Of a stretch of DNA of 64,000 bases, positions 17,701-25,707 are shown in pieces. Each line of letters begins with the position of its first letter. Within the stretch, counting starts at the first letter, position 1. The notes below the pieces were generated by a model. That model did no database searches, had not been told where the DNA came from, and saw only the letters and a program-made list of their open reading frames with translations. Source of the DNA: Candidatus Binatia bacterium. Its GTDB lineage: Bacteria; Desulfobacterota; Binatia; Bin18. The stretch lies in the NCBI GenBank assembly GCA_951812575.1, contig OX638322.1:2665925-2729924 (forward strand), written 5' to 3'. The translations under genes and the position numbers were made by a program.

Positions 17701-18077
17701 CGCCGATCTGGCCGGCCGGCGCGATCTTCTGGTCCGTCCCGATCGACGAAGGCAAGGTCCGCGTGTTCACGTGCGCGACCTTCCATGGCGAATTCAAGGA
17801 TCGTGCCCGCGCGTGGATCATTCAGTCGGTACATTGGCGCAAATGGGGACTGCCGAACAACATTTACCACTGCAACATCGGACCGGATCGGGCGATGGTC
17901 ATGGGGCAGGGGACGCTGTCGGACTGGCGCCGCGAACACCTCTCGCAGACGGACGTGGCGGTCATCAAATTTCGGCAAATGTTGAAGAAAGCGTGGCAGG
18001 CAGAACGCCTTCAGACGGCCGAAGTCGAACCTCGAACGCGGTGGGTGAGGTCGCAGGAGACGCTCACCGAAGCCTGA
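17701..18077 (+). pseudogene. 3' fragment of Rieske oxygenase (copy of 13187-13563)
   Basis: 377 bases match the end of the intact Rieske gene with only scattered substitutions (for example Met to Ile in ARAWIMQSV and Ala to Thr in GQGALSD). They encode the last 125 residues and share the same stop. The Rieske cluster and iron ligands are missing, so the product cannot be active. The junction at 17701 is abrupt. It is the partner of the flavoprotein stub at 13592: each locus keeps one intact and one truncated gene of the same pair. Confidence 0.9.
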
Positions 18078-18422
18078 ATGAGGGGGATCGAAGCACTGAG
18101 AGGGTAGGAAAGGGAACCTTGCAGCTTTTTAGCCTTACCCGTGAACCAGGCTCACTTGTCTTCTACGGAGACGAAAGATCCGAAGATCAAAGATAATAAT
18201 GTTGCAACGTCCCCTCTGTCTGCCCGTGTCCTTGAATTACCGAAATAACTCTGCTGAGCGAAAGAGACGTAAAAACCCTTGAAGAGAAGCAGACTCAGTA
18301 GGTGCATTCTGAGAGAGGACAGCCGAACTGTTCGCTTTATCCGATGGCGTCCCGCTCCGGGTAAGCGATCTCGTTCGAAGGTAGAAAGAACAGCCCGCCC
18401 GCTTTGAACAGGCTTGCAATAT

Positions 18423-18438
18423 GTATCCTGTGGGATAC
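18423..18438. promoter_or_regulatory. Palindrome before the toxin-antitoxin pair, probable operator
   Basis: GTATCC and GGATAC flank TGTG, ten bases before the GTG start at 18449. Antitoxins with HTH domains commonly bind such palindromes to repress their own operon. Its position argues for the GTG start rather than the longer frame opening at 18404. Confidence 0.5.
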
Positions 18439-18448
18439 GATTGTTGTC

Positions 18449-18745
18449 GTGGCTCAGCTCAAAGCAACCTCGGAGTTCACTCGGTGGCTGGACCGCCTCA
18501 AGGACTTGCCGGGTCGTGCCCGAATTCAGGCCCGAATCCAACGTCTTGCAGAAGGGAACCCCGGCCAACACCGGAACCTGAAGTCTGGCCTTTCTGAGTT
18601 GAAGATCGATATCGGTCCTGGCTATCGGGTCTACTACACCCTGCGGCAGGATATACTTGTTATCCTGCTCTGCGGCGGAGACAAATCGAGCCAGGCCAAG
18701 GACATGAAGTTGGCCTATGAGTTATTGCAGGGCCTGGAGGTCTGA
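18449..18745 (+). CDS. RelE/HigB-like toxin of type II toxin-antitoxin system
   Basis: 98 aa from the GTG start (VAQLKATSEFTRWLDRLKD). The motifs ARIQARIQRLAEGNPGQ, LKSGLSELKIDIGPGYRVYY and VILLCGGDKSSQAKDMKLA match the phage-derived Gp49/HI1419-type addiction-module killer proteins of the RelE/ParE superfamily. In that superfamily the activity is usually mRNA cleavage on the ribosome. An in-frame longer start at 18404 would run through the operator palindrome and is less likely. The antitoxin begins two bases after the stop. The pair sits in the segment separating the truncated Rieske copy from the intact flavoprotein gene, and so may have arrived with the rearrangement. Confidence 0.85.
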   Translation: MAQLKATSEFTRWLDRLKDLPGRARIQARIQRLAEGNPGQHRNLKSGLSELKIDIGPGYRVYYTLRQDILVILLCGGDKSSQAKDMKLAYELLQGLEV

Positions 18746-18746
18746 A

Positions 18747-19040
18747 ATGGCTACGAAAATTTATGATTACGATGTTGCCGAACATCTTCGCACCCCAGAG
18801 GAAATGGCCGCGTACCTGGAAGCATCCATCGCCGAGTGTGATGGGGACCCCGCGTTTGTGGCAAAGGCCCTGGGAGATATTGCCCGGGCCAAGGGCATGG
18901 CGGCCTTGGCCCGTGAAACTGGCTTGGGTCGAGAGAGCCTTTACAAAGCGCTCTCGGAAGACGGCAATCCTCAACTTGGTACTGTCCTGAAGATTGCCAA
19001 GGCGTTGGGGTTGGAGTTCAGCGTCAAGCCGGCCGCGTAG
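18747..19040 (+). CDS. HTH antitoxin of type II toxin-antitoxin system (HI1420-like)
   Basis: 97 aa, starting MATKIYDYDVAEHLRTPEEM. The C-terminal half is an XRE-like helix-turn-helix: MAALARETGLGRESLYKALS, then PQLGTVLKIAKALGLEF. This order, with a helical N-terminus and a C-terminal HTH behind a RelE-like toxin, matches HI1420-type addiction antidotes, which neutralise the toxin and repress the operon. GGAGG overlaps the toxin end and serves as ribosome site, giving tight coupling. The likely binding site is the palindrome at 18423-18438. Confidence 0.88.
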   Translation: MATKIYDYDVAEHLRTPEEMAAYLEASIAECDGDPAFVAKALGDIARAKGMAALARETGLGRESLYKALSEDGNPQLGTVLKIAKALGLEFSVKPAA

Positions 19041-19060
19041 CACGGGTTGCTTAAGGATGA

Positions 19061-19105
19061 GAAAGGAGGATCGTGTATGAGAAAAGCATATGGATGTAGA
19101 TGCCT
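19061..19105 (+). repeat. 45-bp dispersed repeat, shared with 39616-39660
   Basis: About 41 of 45 bases match 39616-39660 (both contain GGATCGTGTATGAGAAA and TATGGATG). At 39 kb the sequence lies just outside miniature element copy C. A weaker relative follows the repeat at 24324. It appears to be part of a larger, decayed form of that element. Confidence 0.55.
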
Positions 19106-19238
19106 GGCAGTATATAAATCTATATGCATGTGCAGGCAGGATAATTATAGTTAGGTGGCATACCTCCGCTAGGTGGAGTCGTAGTCATCCGCATCTAAAG
19201 CGACAGACAAATATGGCGAGAGTACCGGAGGAGAACCC

Positions 19239-19598
19239 ATGCATATATTAGCCATCGTATGGCATCCCAATGCCCGTTGGCACGCTTTGAGTGAAGTTGA
19301 CAAACTCGCGTATCTGAAATCGCTGGATGTCTATATAAACGCTGGGCGTGCAGGCGGCGCGATCGTTTTGGGCTGGAGTAAGATTGACCAAACTCTACCG
19401 AAAGCTCCCGAAAAGGGGTTCGTCGGAGTTTTTGGGCTGAGCAGCGCTGAACAAGTTCACGAATTTGAGAAAGTTGTCGTAGAAGCCGAGTGGTACGAGT
19501 ACTTTGATTCTACGAACATCAGCATTGATCTACTTGGTGCAACCGAACCAGAGCCGCACAAGATTTATGCCAGGCTGCTGAACGTATCGCTAGGATAA
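19239..19598 (+). CDS. Hypothetical protein, 119 aa (possibly DUF6616-like)
   Basis: Starts MHILAIVWHPNARWHALSEVD. It has an alternating strand and helix pattern, with a GFVGVFGLSSAEQVHEFEKV block and a late WYEYFDSTNISIDLLG. The overall plan (WxPxxxWxxLS near the start, an average-looking strand, then WYDYFD) recalls the small dimeric alpha/beta-barrel DUF6616 proteins, but I am not sure. GGAG lies near the start (CCGGAGGAGAACCC). It stands between the toxin-antitoxin pair and the flavoprotein gene. No function can be given. Confidence 0.65.
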   Translation: MHILAIVWHPNARWHALSEVDKLAYLKSLDVYINAGRAGGAIVLGWSKIDQTLPKAPEKGFVGVFGLSSAEQVHEFEKVVVEAEWYEYFDSTNISIDLLGATEPEPHKIYARLLNVSLG

Positions 19599-19613
19599 CG
19601 GTAAAGATTGTGT

Positions 19614-19700
19614 CTAGAACTCATCCCATAAATAGGAGAGCCGCCACTTTTGCCTAGGATCGGCGGCCTATCCGTCAGACATTTATGGGATAGCTTCTAG
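19614..19700. mobile_element. 87-bp element with 20-bp terminal inverted repeats
   Basis: The left end CTAGAACTCATCCCATAAAT and the right end's reverse complement CTAGAAGCTATCCCATAAAT agree at 17 of 20 positions. Between them is a GC-rich GCCGCC/GGCGGC stem. It has no coding capacity. It ends eight bases before the sequence shared by the two flavoprotein copies, suggesting insertion upstream of the intact flavoprotein gene. Confidence 0.65.
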
Positions 19701-19719
19701 CAGATGTGGGATCACGAGC

Positions 19720-21117
19720 GTGATCGAGACGGACTATCTTATCGTCGGAGCCGGGGCTTCCGGCATGGCGTTTGCCGATGCGCTCATCGCCGAGTGTGAC
19801 GCCGACGTCGTCATGGTCGAACGGCGCCACTGTCCGGGCGGCCATTGGAATGACGCCTACCCATTCGTGCGCATTCACCACGCCTCGGCCTGCTACGGCG
19901 TGAACTCGCGGATGCTGGGCACGGAATCGATCGACCAAACCGGCCCGAACGCAGGATTCTATGAGCGCTCGACGGCCGCGGAGATCTGTGCCTATTACCA
20001 ACGGGTGCTCGACGAAGTGCTGCTGCCGTCGGGACAGGTGCGCTTCTTCGACATGTGTGACTACGTCGGGGACTGGGCAAACGAGCACGCGTTCACCTCA
20101 CGCGTGACCGGCGCCAGCACGACGGTGCGCGTGCGCCGCAAGATTGTGGACACGACCTATCTCGACGTAACGGTCCCGGCAACGCATACGCCGTCGTTCA
20201 CGGTTGATCCGGATGTCACATTCATTCCCCTCGGTGAGCTGGCCAATATGGCTGAGCGTCCGACCGGCTACACCATCATTGGGGCAGGCAAGACCGCTAT
20301 GGATGCCTGCAACTGGCTGCTCGACAACGGCGAAGATCCCGACAGGATCAGGTGGATCAGACCCCGCGAAGCCTGGTTGCTGGACCGCAGGACGCTCCAG
20401 CCGCTCGATCTGGTCACCGAGACCGTCGCCGGATTATCGCTTGGCATCGAGGCCCTCGCCCAGGCCGAGACGGCAGATGCGCTTTGGCCCCGACTCGAAG
20501 CGTGCGGCCAACTGCAACGCTTCGAGCCGCAGATCATGCCGACCATGTTTCGGGGTGCCATCCTGAACGCCGCCGAACGCGAAGCGTTGATGCAGATCGA
20601 AAACGTGGTACGCCTGGGTCGCGTGCGAAGTCTGGGCGCCGACCGCATCATCCTGGAGAAAGGGGAGATTCCAACTGAGCGCGGCCACGTGCATGTCGAT
20701 TGCACGGCCTGCGGCTACCACAAGCAACCCGTCCGGCCGATCTTCGAGCCGGGCCGCATCGTGATTCAATCGCTCACTGGCGTGGTCCAGACGTATTACG
20801 CGGCCATGCTCGGGTTTATCGAGTCCACCGGCCGCGACGATGCCGAGAAGAACCGGCTCTGCCCACCCGTCGCCCAGGTCGACGTCCCGCTCGATTGGGT
20901 CCGGTTTGCGCACGGTATGCTCAACACTTCCGCGCTGCATGCGACCGAGCCGGACATAACGGCGTGGCAGGCAAGCTCGCGCCTGAATCTCACCCGCGGC
21001 ATGGAAAATCACCTGAGTGAACCGCGCATGAAGACGGCCCTCGATCGCTGGCAGGCCAACGCCGAACCGGCGTTAAAAAATGCCGAACGGCTGCTGGCCG
21101 CAGCGTCGCCGAGCTGA
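19720..21117 (+). CDS. FAD/NAD(P)-binding oxidoreductase (flavin monooxygenase-like), 465 aa
   Basis: Two Rossmann motifs are visible: YLIVGAGASGMAFAD at the N-terminus for FAD, and GYTIIGAGKTAMDACNWLL near residue 190 for NAD(P)H. The two-domain layout resembles class B flavin monooxygenases and related oxidoreductases. I do not see the Baeyer-Villiger fingerprint, so a general call is safer. The start is GTG, preserved in the truncated copy at 13592, whose upstream context shows it once followed the Rieske gene. An LLM gene follows 50 bases after the stop on the same strand. Its role may be a second oxidation step or electron supply, but this is a guess. Confidence 0.8.
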   Translation: MIETDYLIVGAGASGMAFADALIAECDADVVMVERRHCPGGHWNDAYPFVRIHHASACYGVNSRMLGTESIDQTGPNAGFYERSTAAEICAYYQRVLDEVLLPSGQVRFFDMCDYVGDWANEHAFTSRVTGASTTVRVRRKIVDTTYLDVTVPATHTPSFTVDPDVTFIPLGELANMAERPTGYTIIGAGKTAMDACNWLLDNGEDPDRIRWIRPREAWLLDRRTLQPLDLVTETVAGLSLGIEALAQAETADALWPRLEACGQLQRFEPQIMPTMFRGAILNAAEREALMQIENVVRLGRVRSLGADRIILEKGEIPTERGHVHVDCTACGYHKQPVRPIFEPGRIVIQSLTGVVQTYYAAMLGFIESTGRDDAEKNRLCPPVAQVDVPLDWVRFAHGMLNTSALHATEPDITAWQASSRLNLTRGMENHLSEPRMKTALDRWQANAEPALKNAERLLAAASPS

Positions 21118-21167
21118 AGCGCGGCCGATCACCGTGAAGTCGGAAATGACGAGAGAGGAGTCCAAAC

Positions 21168-22508
21168 GTGAAAAAGTTAATGCATCTGAATGGTTTTGTG
21201 ATGTTTGGCCCGATGAATCATTCCGTGGGCTCCTGGTTGCATCCCGACAGCCAGGTCGCCGGCTCGTTTGCGAAACCTGAAATCTGGCAGGACCTGGCGC
21301 GGACGCTGGAACGCGGCAAGTTCGATGCCATCTTTTTTGCCGATACCTTAGCGGCATTCGGGAATTACCGGAATCGGATGGACGAAGCGCTCACCCATGC
21401 CATCCAGTTTCCCATGCACGATCCGACCCTGGTCATTCCGATGCTGGCTGCCGTGACCGAGAGGCTCGGTTACGCGGTGACCCTTTCCCTGACCTATTAC
21501 CAGCCGTATATGGCGGTACGCAAATTGAGCACGCTTGATCATCTGACCAAAGGGCGGATTGGCTGGAACATCGTCACCTCCGCCCACGTGGCCGAGGCCG
21601 TGAACCTTGGACTGGAAAAAATGGTCCCGCACACCGAGCGCTATAAGCGTGCGGACGAATACATGGAGGTCTGCCACAAACTGTGGAGCAGCTGGGAGCC
21701 AGACGCGGTCGTCGCGGACAAGAAGACGGGGGTGTTTGTTGATGCAAGCAAGGTCCACCCGATCAAGCACAAAGGCAAATGGTTTTCATGCCCCGGTATT
21801 TCGGCGGTTGAACCCTCGCCGCAGGGCTACCCCGTACTGTTTCAGGCGGGCGCGTCAGATGCAGGTCGTGACTTTTGCGCCAAGCATGCAGAGGCGGCAT
21901 TTGGCGTGCAGCTCACCACGCGTGCATTGAAATCTTTTGCCGACGATATGCGGGGAAGGTTAAAGAAAAACGGAAGGGATCCATCCAGCCTCAAATACAT
22001 CTGGGGCATTCAGACTATCCTGGGTGGGACCGAAGCGGAGGCGAAGCGCAGGCAGCGAGAGTTTAATGCATTGGTCCCGTATGAAGGCGGCCTCGCGCTC
22101 CTTTCCGGGCACTCCAACCACGATTTGTCGCAGTACGATCTTGATGCGCCGATTGAAGACATCGAGGTCGAAGGCATCCAGGGCTTATTGGATATTTTTA
22201 CCAAGATGTATAAGGCCGGCGACTTAGGAAAAGACAAACTGACCATGCGCGAAGTCGGGAAAATCTACGGAGCAACGATTGGCTGCCCGCAAATTGTCGG
22301 GACGCCTGAACAAGTCGCTGACCAGATGGAAGCCATACTCGATGAAACCGGTGGCGACGGCTTTAACATCACACCGACAGTCATGCCGAACAACCTCAAA
22401 GAATTCGTTGACGAGGTTGTACCCATACTACAAAAGCGCGGGCGGCACCGGCGCGAATACACCGGCGACACGCTACGCGACCATCTCAATCAGGACGTCT
22501 GTGGGTAA
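21168..22508 (+). CDS. NtaA/DmoA-type flavin monooxygenase (LLM), 446 aa
   Basis: Long-form LLM monooxygenase. It has KLMHLNGFVMFGPMNHSVGS, LERGKFDAIFFADTLAAFG, YMAVRKLSTLDHLTKGRIGW, SPQGYPVLFQAGASDAGRDF, LGGTEAEAKRR and a C-terminal LQKRGRHRREYTGDTLRDHL. It is similar throughout to the gene at 9025-10341, but not a recent copy. The start is GTG, with GAGAGGAG upstream. It lies 50 bases behind the flavoprotein gene and is probably cotranscribed with it. The family uses FMNH2 and O2 to cleave C-S or C-N bonds or to form N-oxides. No flavin reductase is adjacent. Confidence 0.9.
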   Translation: MKKLMHLNGFVMFGPMNHSVGSWLHPDSQVAGSFAKPEIWQDLARTLERGKFDAIFFADTLAAFGNYRNRMDEALTHAIQFPMHDPTLVIPMLAAVTERLGYAVTLSLTYYQPYMAVRKLSTLDHLTKGRIGWNIVTSAHVAEAVNLGLEKMVPHTERYKRADEYMEVCHKLWSSWEPDAVVADKKTGVFVDASKVHPIKHKGKWFSCPGISAVEPSPQGYPVLFQAGASDAGRDFCAKHAEAAFGVQLTTRALKSFADDMRGRLKKNGRDPSSLKYIWGIQTILGGTEAEAKRRQREFNALVPYEGGLALLSGHSNHDLSQYDLDAPIEDIEVEGIQGLLDIFTKMYKAGDLGKDKLTMREVGKIYGATIGCPQIVGTPEQVADQMEAILDETGGDGFNITPTVMPNNLKEFVDEVVPILQKRGRHRREYTGDTLRDHLNQDVCG

Positions 22509-22589
22509 ACAGGCCGATGCCTAGCCGAGGGTGCGGCACGCTCTGATGAGCGCGATGTGTCTTGTTCGCCCATTTTAATCATTGTTCCG

Positions 22590-22967
22590 CTACCCGTTGG
22601 AATTACGGATTTCTACGGCGTTCTTCCATTCGCCGTTTTCCTTGACCCAGATGGAGATATATTTCCCCACTTCTTCAGCGCTTCCCGGCATTTTCCATCT
22701 GACCGATCCATACACGTAAGCCATGTCGCTAGACGCGCTCACCTGAGCCTCAAGTGGTTCCCAGAACAGCTCGAAGCCTTCCATTTTGGCGAGTTCTTTG
22801 AATAATACCCGTTGGTTTTCTCTCCCGACAATAGATTCAGAGCCGGGCGGACACACCCGGGCGTTCTCCATAAGGTGGTCTATCATCTCGTCGACATCCC
22901 CGGACTGGTACAGCCGATACAATTTGCGCTCGAGCTCCATAACTTCATTTACCTCTTGTTCGTTCAT
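22590..22967 (-). CDS. SnoaL-like/DUF4440 domain protein, 125 aa
   Basis: NTF2-like fold protein, starting MNEQEVNEVMELERKLYRLY, with an SGDVDEMIDHLMENARVCPPG segment and a final VGKYISIWVKENGEWKNAVE typical of SnoaL/DUF4440 proteins. Such proteins serve as small-molecule binders, dehydratases or cyclases. AAGGAG lies at good spacing before the ATG, and a well-formed sigma-70-like promoter lies upstream (23024-23052). It is monocistronic, convergent with the LLM at 21168. The TetR gene upstream is on the same strand and could regulate it, but nothing in the sequence proves this. Confidence 0.72.
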   Translation of the reverse strand: MNEQEVNEVMELERKLYRLYQSGDVDEMIDHLMENARVCPPGSESIVGRENQRVLFKELAKMEGFELFWEPLEAQVSASSDMAYVYGSVRWKMPGSAEEVGKYISIWVKENGEWKNAVEIRNSNG

Positions 22968-23023
22968 CCTGTTCTCCTTTTCCTTCCAAGGGTTTATAAT
23001 TAATCATACGATGAATTATTGAC

Positions 23024-23052
23024 ATAATGCATCAATTGATTAGTTAAGTCAA
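23024..23052 (-). promoter_or_regulatory. Sigma-70-like promoter for the SnoaL-like gene
   Basis: On the minus strand TTGACT (23047-23052) and CATTAT (23024-23029) are separated by exactly 17 bases, in an AT-rich stretch. The spacer contains the palindrome ATCAATTGAT, a possible repressor site. The gene starts 57 bases downstream. Confidence 0.6.
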
Positions 23053-23378
23053 GACCCGATTTTGGTATTATCTAGCCATCAGCGTAAGGCGTGCGCGACT
23101 AGCCCGTTTCTTCCCCAGTTCTTCGACCGTTTGTGACTCCTTGCGGCCGAAGCAGTCCCCGTAACCGACCTGCTCAGTTTGCGGCCTCTTTCAAGGCATT
23201 CTTTGTAATGTCCCTGTGCGTTGGGGGAAGGCTCTGCGAGCGGTCTCTTGGAGAGCCTCGCAAAGAAGGCTGGATGTTCAGGCGGGAGTGCGACCTAGAC
23301 GAGAAGGTGCTGGTCTTTAGTGTTTACATTCAGAGAGGCTACTGAACCGGCGTAGCTCCGTTGACGGATCATCTATGT
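23053..23378. other. Intergenic region with hairpin at the TetR gene end
   Basis: No supported gene. GGCGTAGCTC (23349-23358) and GAGCTACGCC (23386-23395) form a 10-bp stem across the TetR stop codon, which may act in termination on the minus strand. The rest shows nothing recognisable. Confidence 0.45.
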
Positions 23379-24062
23379 TCACTGTGAGCTACGCCTTGGT
23401 TTCTTACCCGGTAGACGCTTCTTGCCACGGCGAACAGGAACGCTTCGCTTGGGCGTATCGGTCCGCAATAGGGTGAGGACCAGATTTGCCAGTTCGTCCA
23501 GTAGGGAGGCACCAGATAGATCCGGGCTAATGTCCCCTATGAGCTTATGGATGTGTACGGCATGCTCTAGGAGCCCCTCAATGGCAAATGACAAGAGGGC
23601 GGGCGGCAGCGGTCTGAAAAGCCCATGTTGGACGCCTTCGGTGGTGATGGCGTCAATGGCGGTGAAGCAACGCGAAAACCAATGTTGGGCTAGAGCTTGC
23701 GCTGCAGGGCTGTGTTCATTGACTGCTCGCTGGATGAGAAGAAAACTTTGTGGATGGGCCTGGTAGTATGCGAGCCATGCCTGGACAATCTGGCGGATTT
23801 TTTCCTCCGGGGTGTCCGGGCTGGCGGCAATGTTTTCGACTTGCACGACGATTTCGCTGACGGCTGTTTCCAGCAGCGACAGATACAGCGTTTCTTTGTT
23901 GGAGTAATAGTGGTACAGCAGGCCCGAGTTGACACCCGCCTGTTTGGCAATCTCGCGGATAGTCGTGCCGGCGAAACCGCGCTCAGCGAACAAGGCTTGG
24001 CCGACGGCGCAGATGATGGCCCGGTAGTTAGGTGAGGTTGCTGTTTTTTTAGGTCGTACCAC
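23379..24062 (-). CDS. TetR family transcriptional regulator, 227 aa
   Basis: The N-terminal helix-turn-helix is complete: ALFAERGFAGTTIREIAKQA, then GVNSGLLYHYYSNKETLY. The helical C-terminal ligand-binding domain includes YQAHPQSFLLIQRAVNEHSPAAQAL and ends in a basic tail (KRSVPVRRGKKRLPGKKPRRSSQ). The size is normal for TetR repressors, which dimerise on palindromic operators and leave DNA when a small molecule binds. It is divergent from the SDR at 24623 and lies upstream of the SnoaL-like gene at 22590. Its target could be either or itself. The long basic tail is unusual. Confidence 0.92.
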   Translation of the reverse strand: MVRPKKTATSPNYRAIICAVGQALFAERGFAGTTIREIAKQAGVNSGLLYHYYSNKETLYLSLLETAVSEIVVQVENIAASPDTPEEKIRQIVQAWLAYYQAHPQSFLLIQRAVNEHSPAAQALAQHWFSRCFTAIDAITTEGVQHGLFRPLPPALLSFAIEGLLEHAVHIHKLIGDISPDLSGASLLDELANLVLTLLRTDTPKRSVPVRRGKKRLPGKKPRRSSQ

Positions 24063-24081
24063 TGCGGTTTCTACTCTGGGC

Positions 24082-24312
24082 TCATAACGCGCCTGAGGGT
24101 GTATGGCAATACGCCCCTACAAACTTATGGAACAGCCGCGACTTCTCTAACCCCGGTTCCCCCATCATCCCTACAATCTGGTCGTGCCAGGCCCTCGCTT
24201 GCTCCAGCGCCGCCTGGGGTTGTTCCATCTCACCGTGACGACCGACGAAGCGTGTCAGGCCAGGGCGTGCTGAGACTTGCAACCGCGTCCTCAATGGGAC
24301 AGCACCCGTCAC
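24082..24312 (-). pseudogene. Adenylate cyclase/AAA-ATPase fragment
   Basis: The frame reads LTRFVGRHGEMEQPQAALEQ then QIVGMMGEPGLEKSRLFHKF. This is the entry of the NTPase domain that follows class III cyclase domains in large bacterial regulators (consensus FVGRExELxxL and a Walker A GExGxGKSRL). Here Walker A reads GEPGLEKS, with the essential glycine changed to Glu. Only about 60 residues survive out of the roughly 1000 usual. It is a dead fragment beside the repeat at 24324. Confidence 0.65.
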
Positions 24313-24323
24313 CTCATACTATA

Positions 24324-24440
24324 TGGGGTCAGACTCGACTAATGAGACTCCTTCCGCAGTGTCAGAAAAAACGCCGCGGGAAGATATTGCTGTCGTAGCA
24401 TTGGAATGAGAAAGTAGAATCGTAGATAAGAAGAGCAGAT
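24324..24440 (+). repeat. Divergent miniature-element copy D
   Basis: It starts TATGGGGTCAGACTCGACTA. It keeps the order of blocks seen in copies B and C (AATGAGAC, then CAGAAAAAACGCCGCGGGAAG, then a GAGAAAGTAGAATCGTAGAT block resembling the sequence beyond copy C). Upstream, CCCGTCACCTCATACTA is shared with the copies at 28974 and 38024. It precedes the SDR gene, and copy E follows that gene. Confidence 0.55.
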
Positions 24441-24622
24441 CGAATATACGTGGCGACATTACGAGCTACTCGGCAGGGATCTATGATGTCAGTGGGAAGC
24501 GGGATATGGGTTTCGTACTTCCTACTGAGTAGACGCTCCTCGCATAATGCCACCTCACGCGGGTGAACACGGCGTTCGGTGGCGAAGAAGGTGGTTCGCT
24601 GAACCCAAGGAGGATCCCCCGA

Positions 24623-25480
24623 ATGACACATTCCGCTTTAACTCCAAACCGTACGGCGGTGATCACCGGCGGCGCCAGTGGCATTGGTTTTGCCACGGCT
24701 GAGCGTCTTGTAGCGCTGGGCTTGAACGTGTGTATCGCGGACCAGGACGAGGAGAAGCTCAGCTCCGCGGCCGACACCCTCGCAAGGCAGAGCGCGCGAG
24801 GCGCGGACGCGATCCTGGTAGCTCCGGTCGATGTGGCTCGCCTTGAATCCGTGCAGGCTCTTCGAGACGCCGTGCTCGATCGGTTCGGCGAGGTTGCCGT
24901 GCTGATGAACAATGCCGGTACGCGCGGAGGCGGTACCCCCTGGGAGCACTACGAGGGCTGGCAGAGAGCACTCAGCGTGAACCTCTGGGGTGTGATTAAC
25001 GGGCTCCAGGTCTTCACCCAGGGAATGATCGACCAGGGCACCCCTTGCGCGATCATCAATACGGGATCGAAGCAGGGCATCACCAATCCACCCGGCGACG
25101 CGGCGTACAACGTATCCAAGGCCGGTATCAAGAGCTTGACCGAGAGCCTTGCCCATCAACTCCGTCTTATCGACGGCTGCCGAGTTACGGCGCACCTCCT
25201 GATTCCGGGCTTTACATACACAGGATTGACAAAGCGATTCGCGCAGGAAAAGCCGCCCGGTGCTTGGATGCCCGAGCAGGTAGCGGACCACCTGCTTGCA
25301 GCCATGGACCGTGGCGACTTTTACGTGCTGTGTCCAGACAATGATGTAACGCCCGAGATCGACCACCGGCGTATCGAGTGGGCGGCGGGTGACATGACTG
25401 AGAACCGCCCGGCGCTCTCGCGCTGGCATCCGGACTACGAAGGCGTCTTTGCGGATTTCATGTCCAAAAAGGAGGACTGA
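24623..25480 (+). CDS. Short-chain dehydrogenase/reductase (SDR), 285 aa
   Basis: SDR with the cofactor loop TGGASGIGFATAERL, Asp at the end of strand two (CIADQD, favouring NAD), a central NNAG, and the catalytic Ser-Tyr-Lys in NTGSKQGITNPPGDAAYNVSKAG. It is slightly longer than classical SDRs because of a C-terminal RIEWAAGDMTENRPALSRWHPDYEGVF tail. AAGGAGG precedes the ATG at 24623; 20 extra upstream codons are unlikely to be used. It lies alone, bracketed in direct orientation by repeat copies D and E. Reaction: probably oxidation of a hydroxy group in a catabolic intermediate. Confidence 0.92.
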   Translation: MTHSALTPNRTAVITGGASGIGFATAERLVALGLNVCIADQDEEKLSSAADTLARQSARGADAILVAPVDVARLESVQALRDAVLDRFGEVAVLMNNAGTRGGGTPWEHYEGWQRALSVNLWGVINGLQVFTQGMIDQGTPCAIINTGSKQGITNPPGDAAYNVSKAGIKSLTESLAHQLRLIDGCRVTAHLLIPGFTYTGLTKRFAQEKPPGAWMPEQVADHLLAAMDRGDFYVLCPDNDVTPEIDHRRIEWAAGDMTENRPALSRWHPDYEGVFADFMSKKED

Positions 25481-25499
25481 GTCTTGCGTGACTCGCGGT

Positions 25500-25560
25500 A
25501 TATGGGGTCAGACTCGACTAAGGGGACTCCTTCCGCAGTAGCAGGAAAAAATCCACGAGG
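25500..25560 (+). repeat. Divergent miniature-element copy E
   Basis: It begins ATATGGGGTCAGACTCGACT and continues with CTCCTTCCGCAGTAGCAGGA, matching copy D and the copies at 28974 and 38024 before fading. It starts 20 bases after the SDR stop, in the same orientation as copy D. Confidence 0.5.
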
Positions 25561-25707
25561 ATGACGATCTCTTCCAATTCTGCGTAGTCCGGCGTAAAAC
25601 AGATTTATGACAAAATCCACGCCACTTGTGTACGCCTCCCGACACAAAAACAACAAAAACATCGACAGCCCACGACAAGGTTCGTACTGCGGAATCGGAA
25701 AACGGCT

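Noticed and set aside
17561..18196. 211-codon plus frame through the Rieske 3' copy
   Set aside because: It reads the duplicated Rieske segment in the wrong frame, giving arginine-rich nonsense; the true frame is one base off and encodes the Rieske tail.
23133..23345. 70-codon plus frame between the SnoaL-like and TetR genes
   Set aside because: No ribosome site or recognisable motif, and a composition typical of random GC-rich frames.
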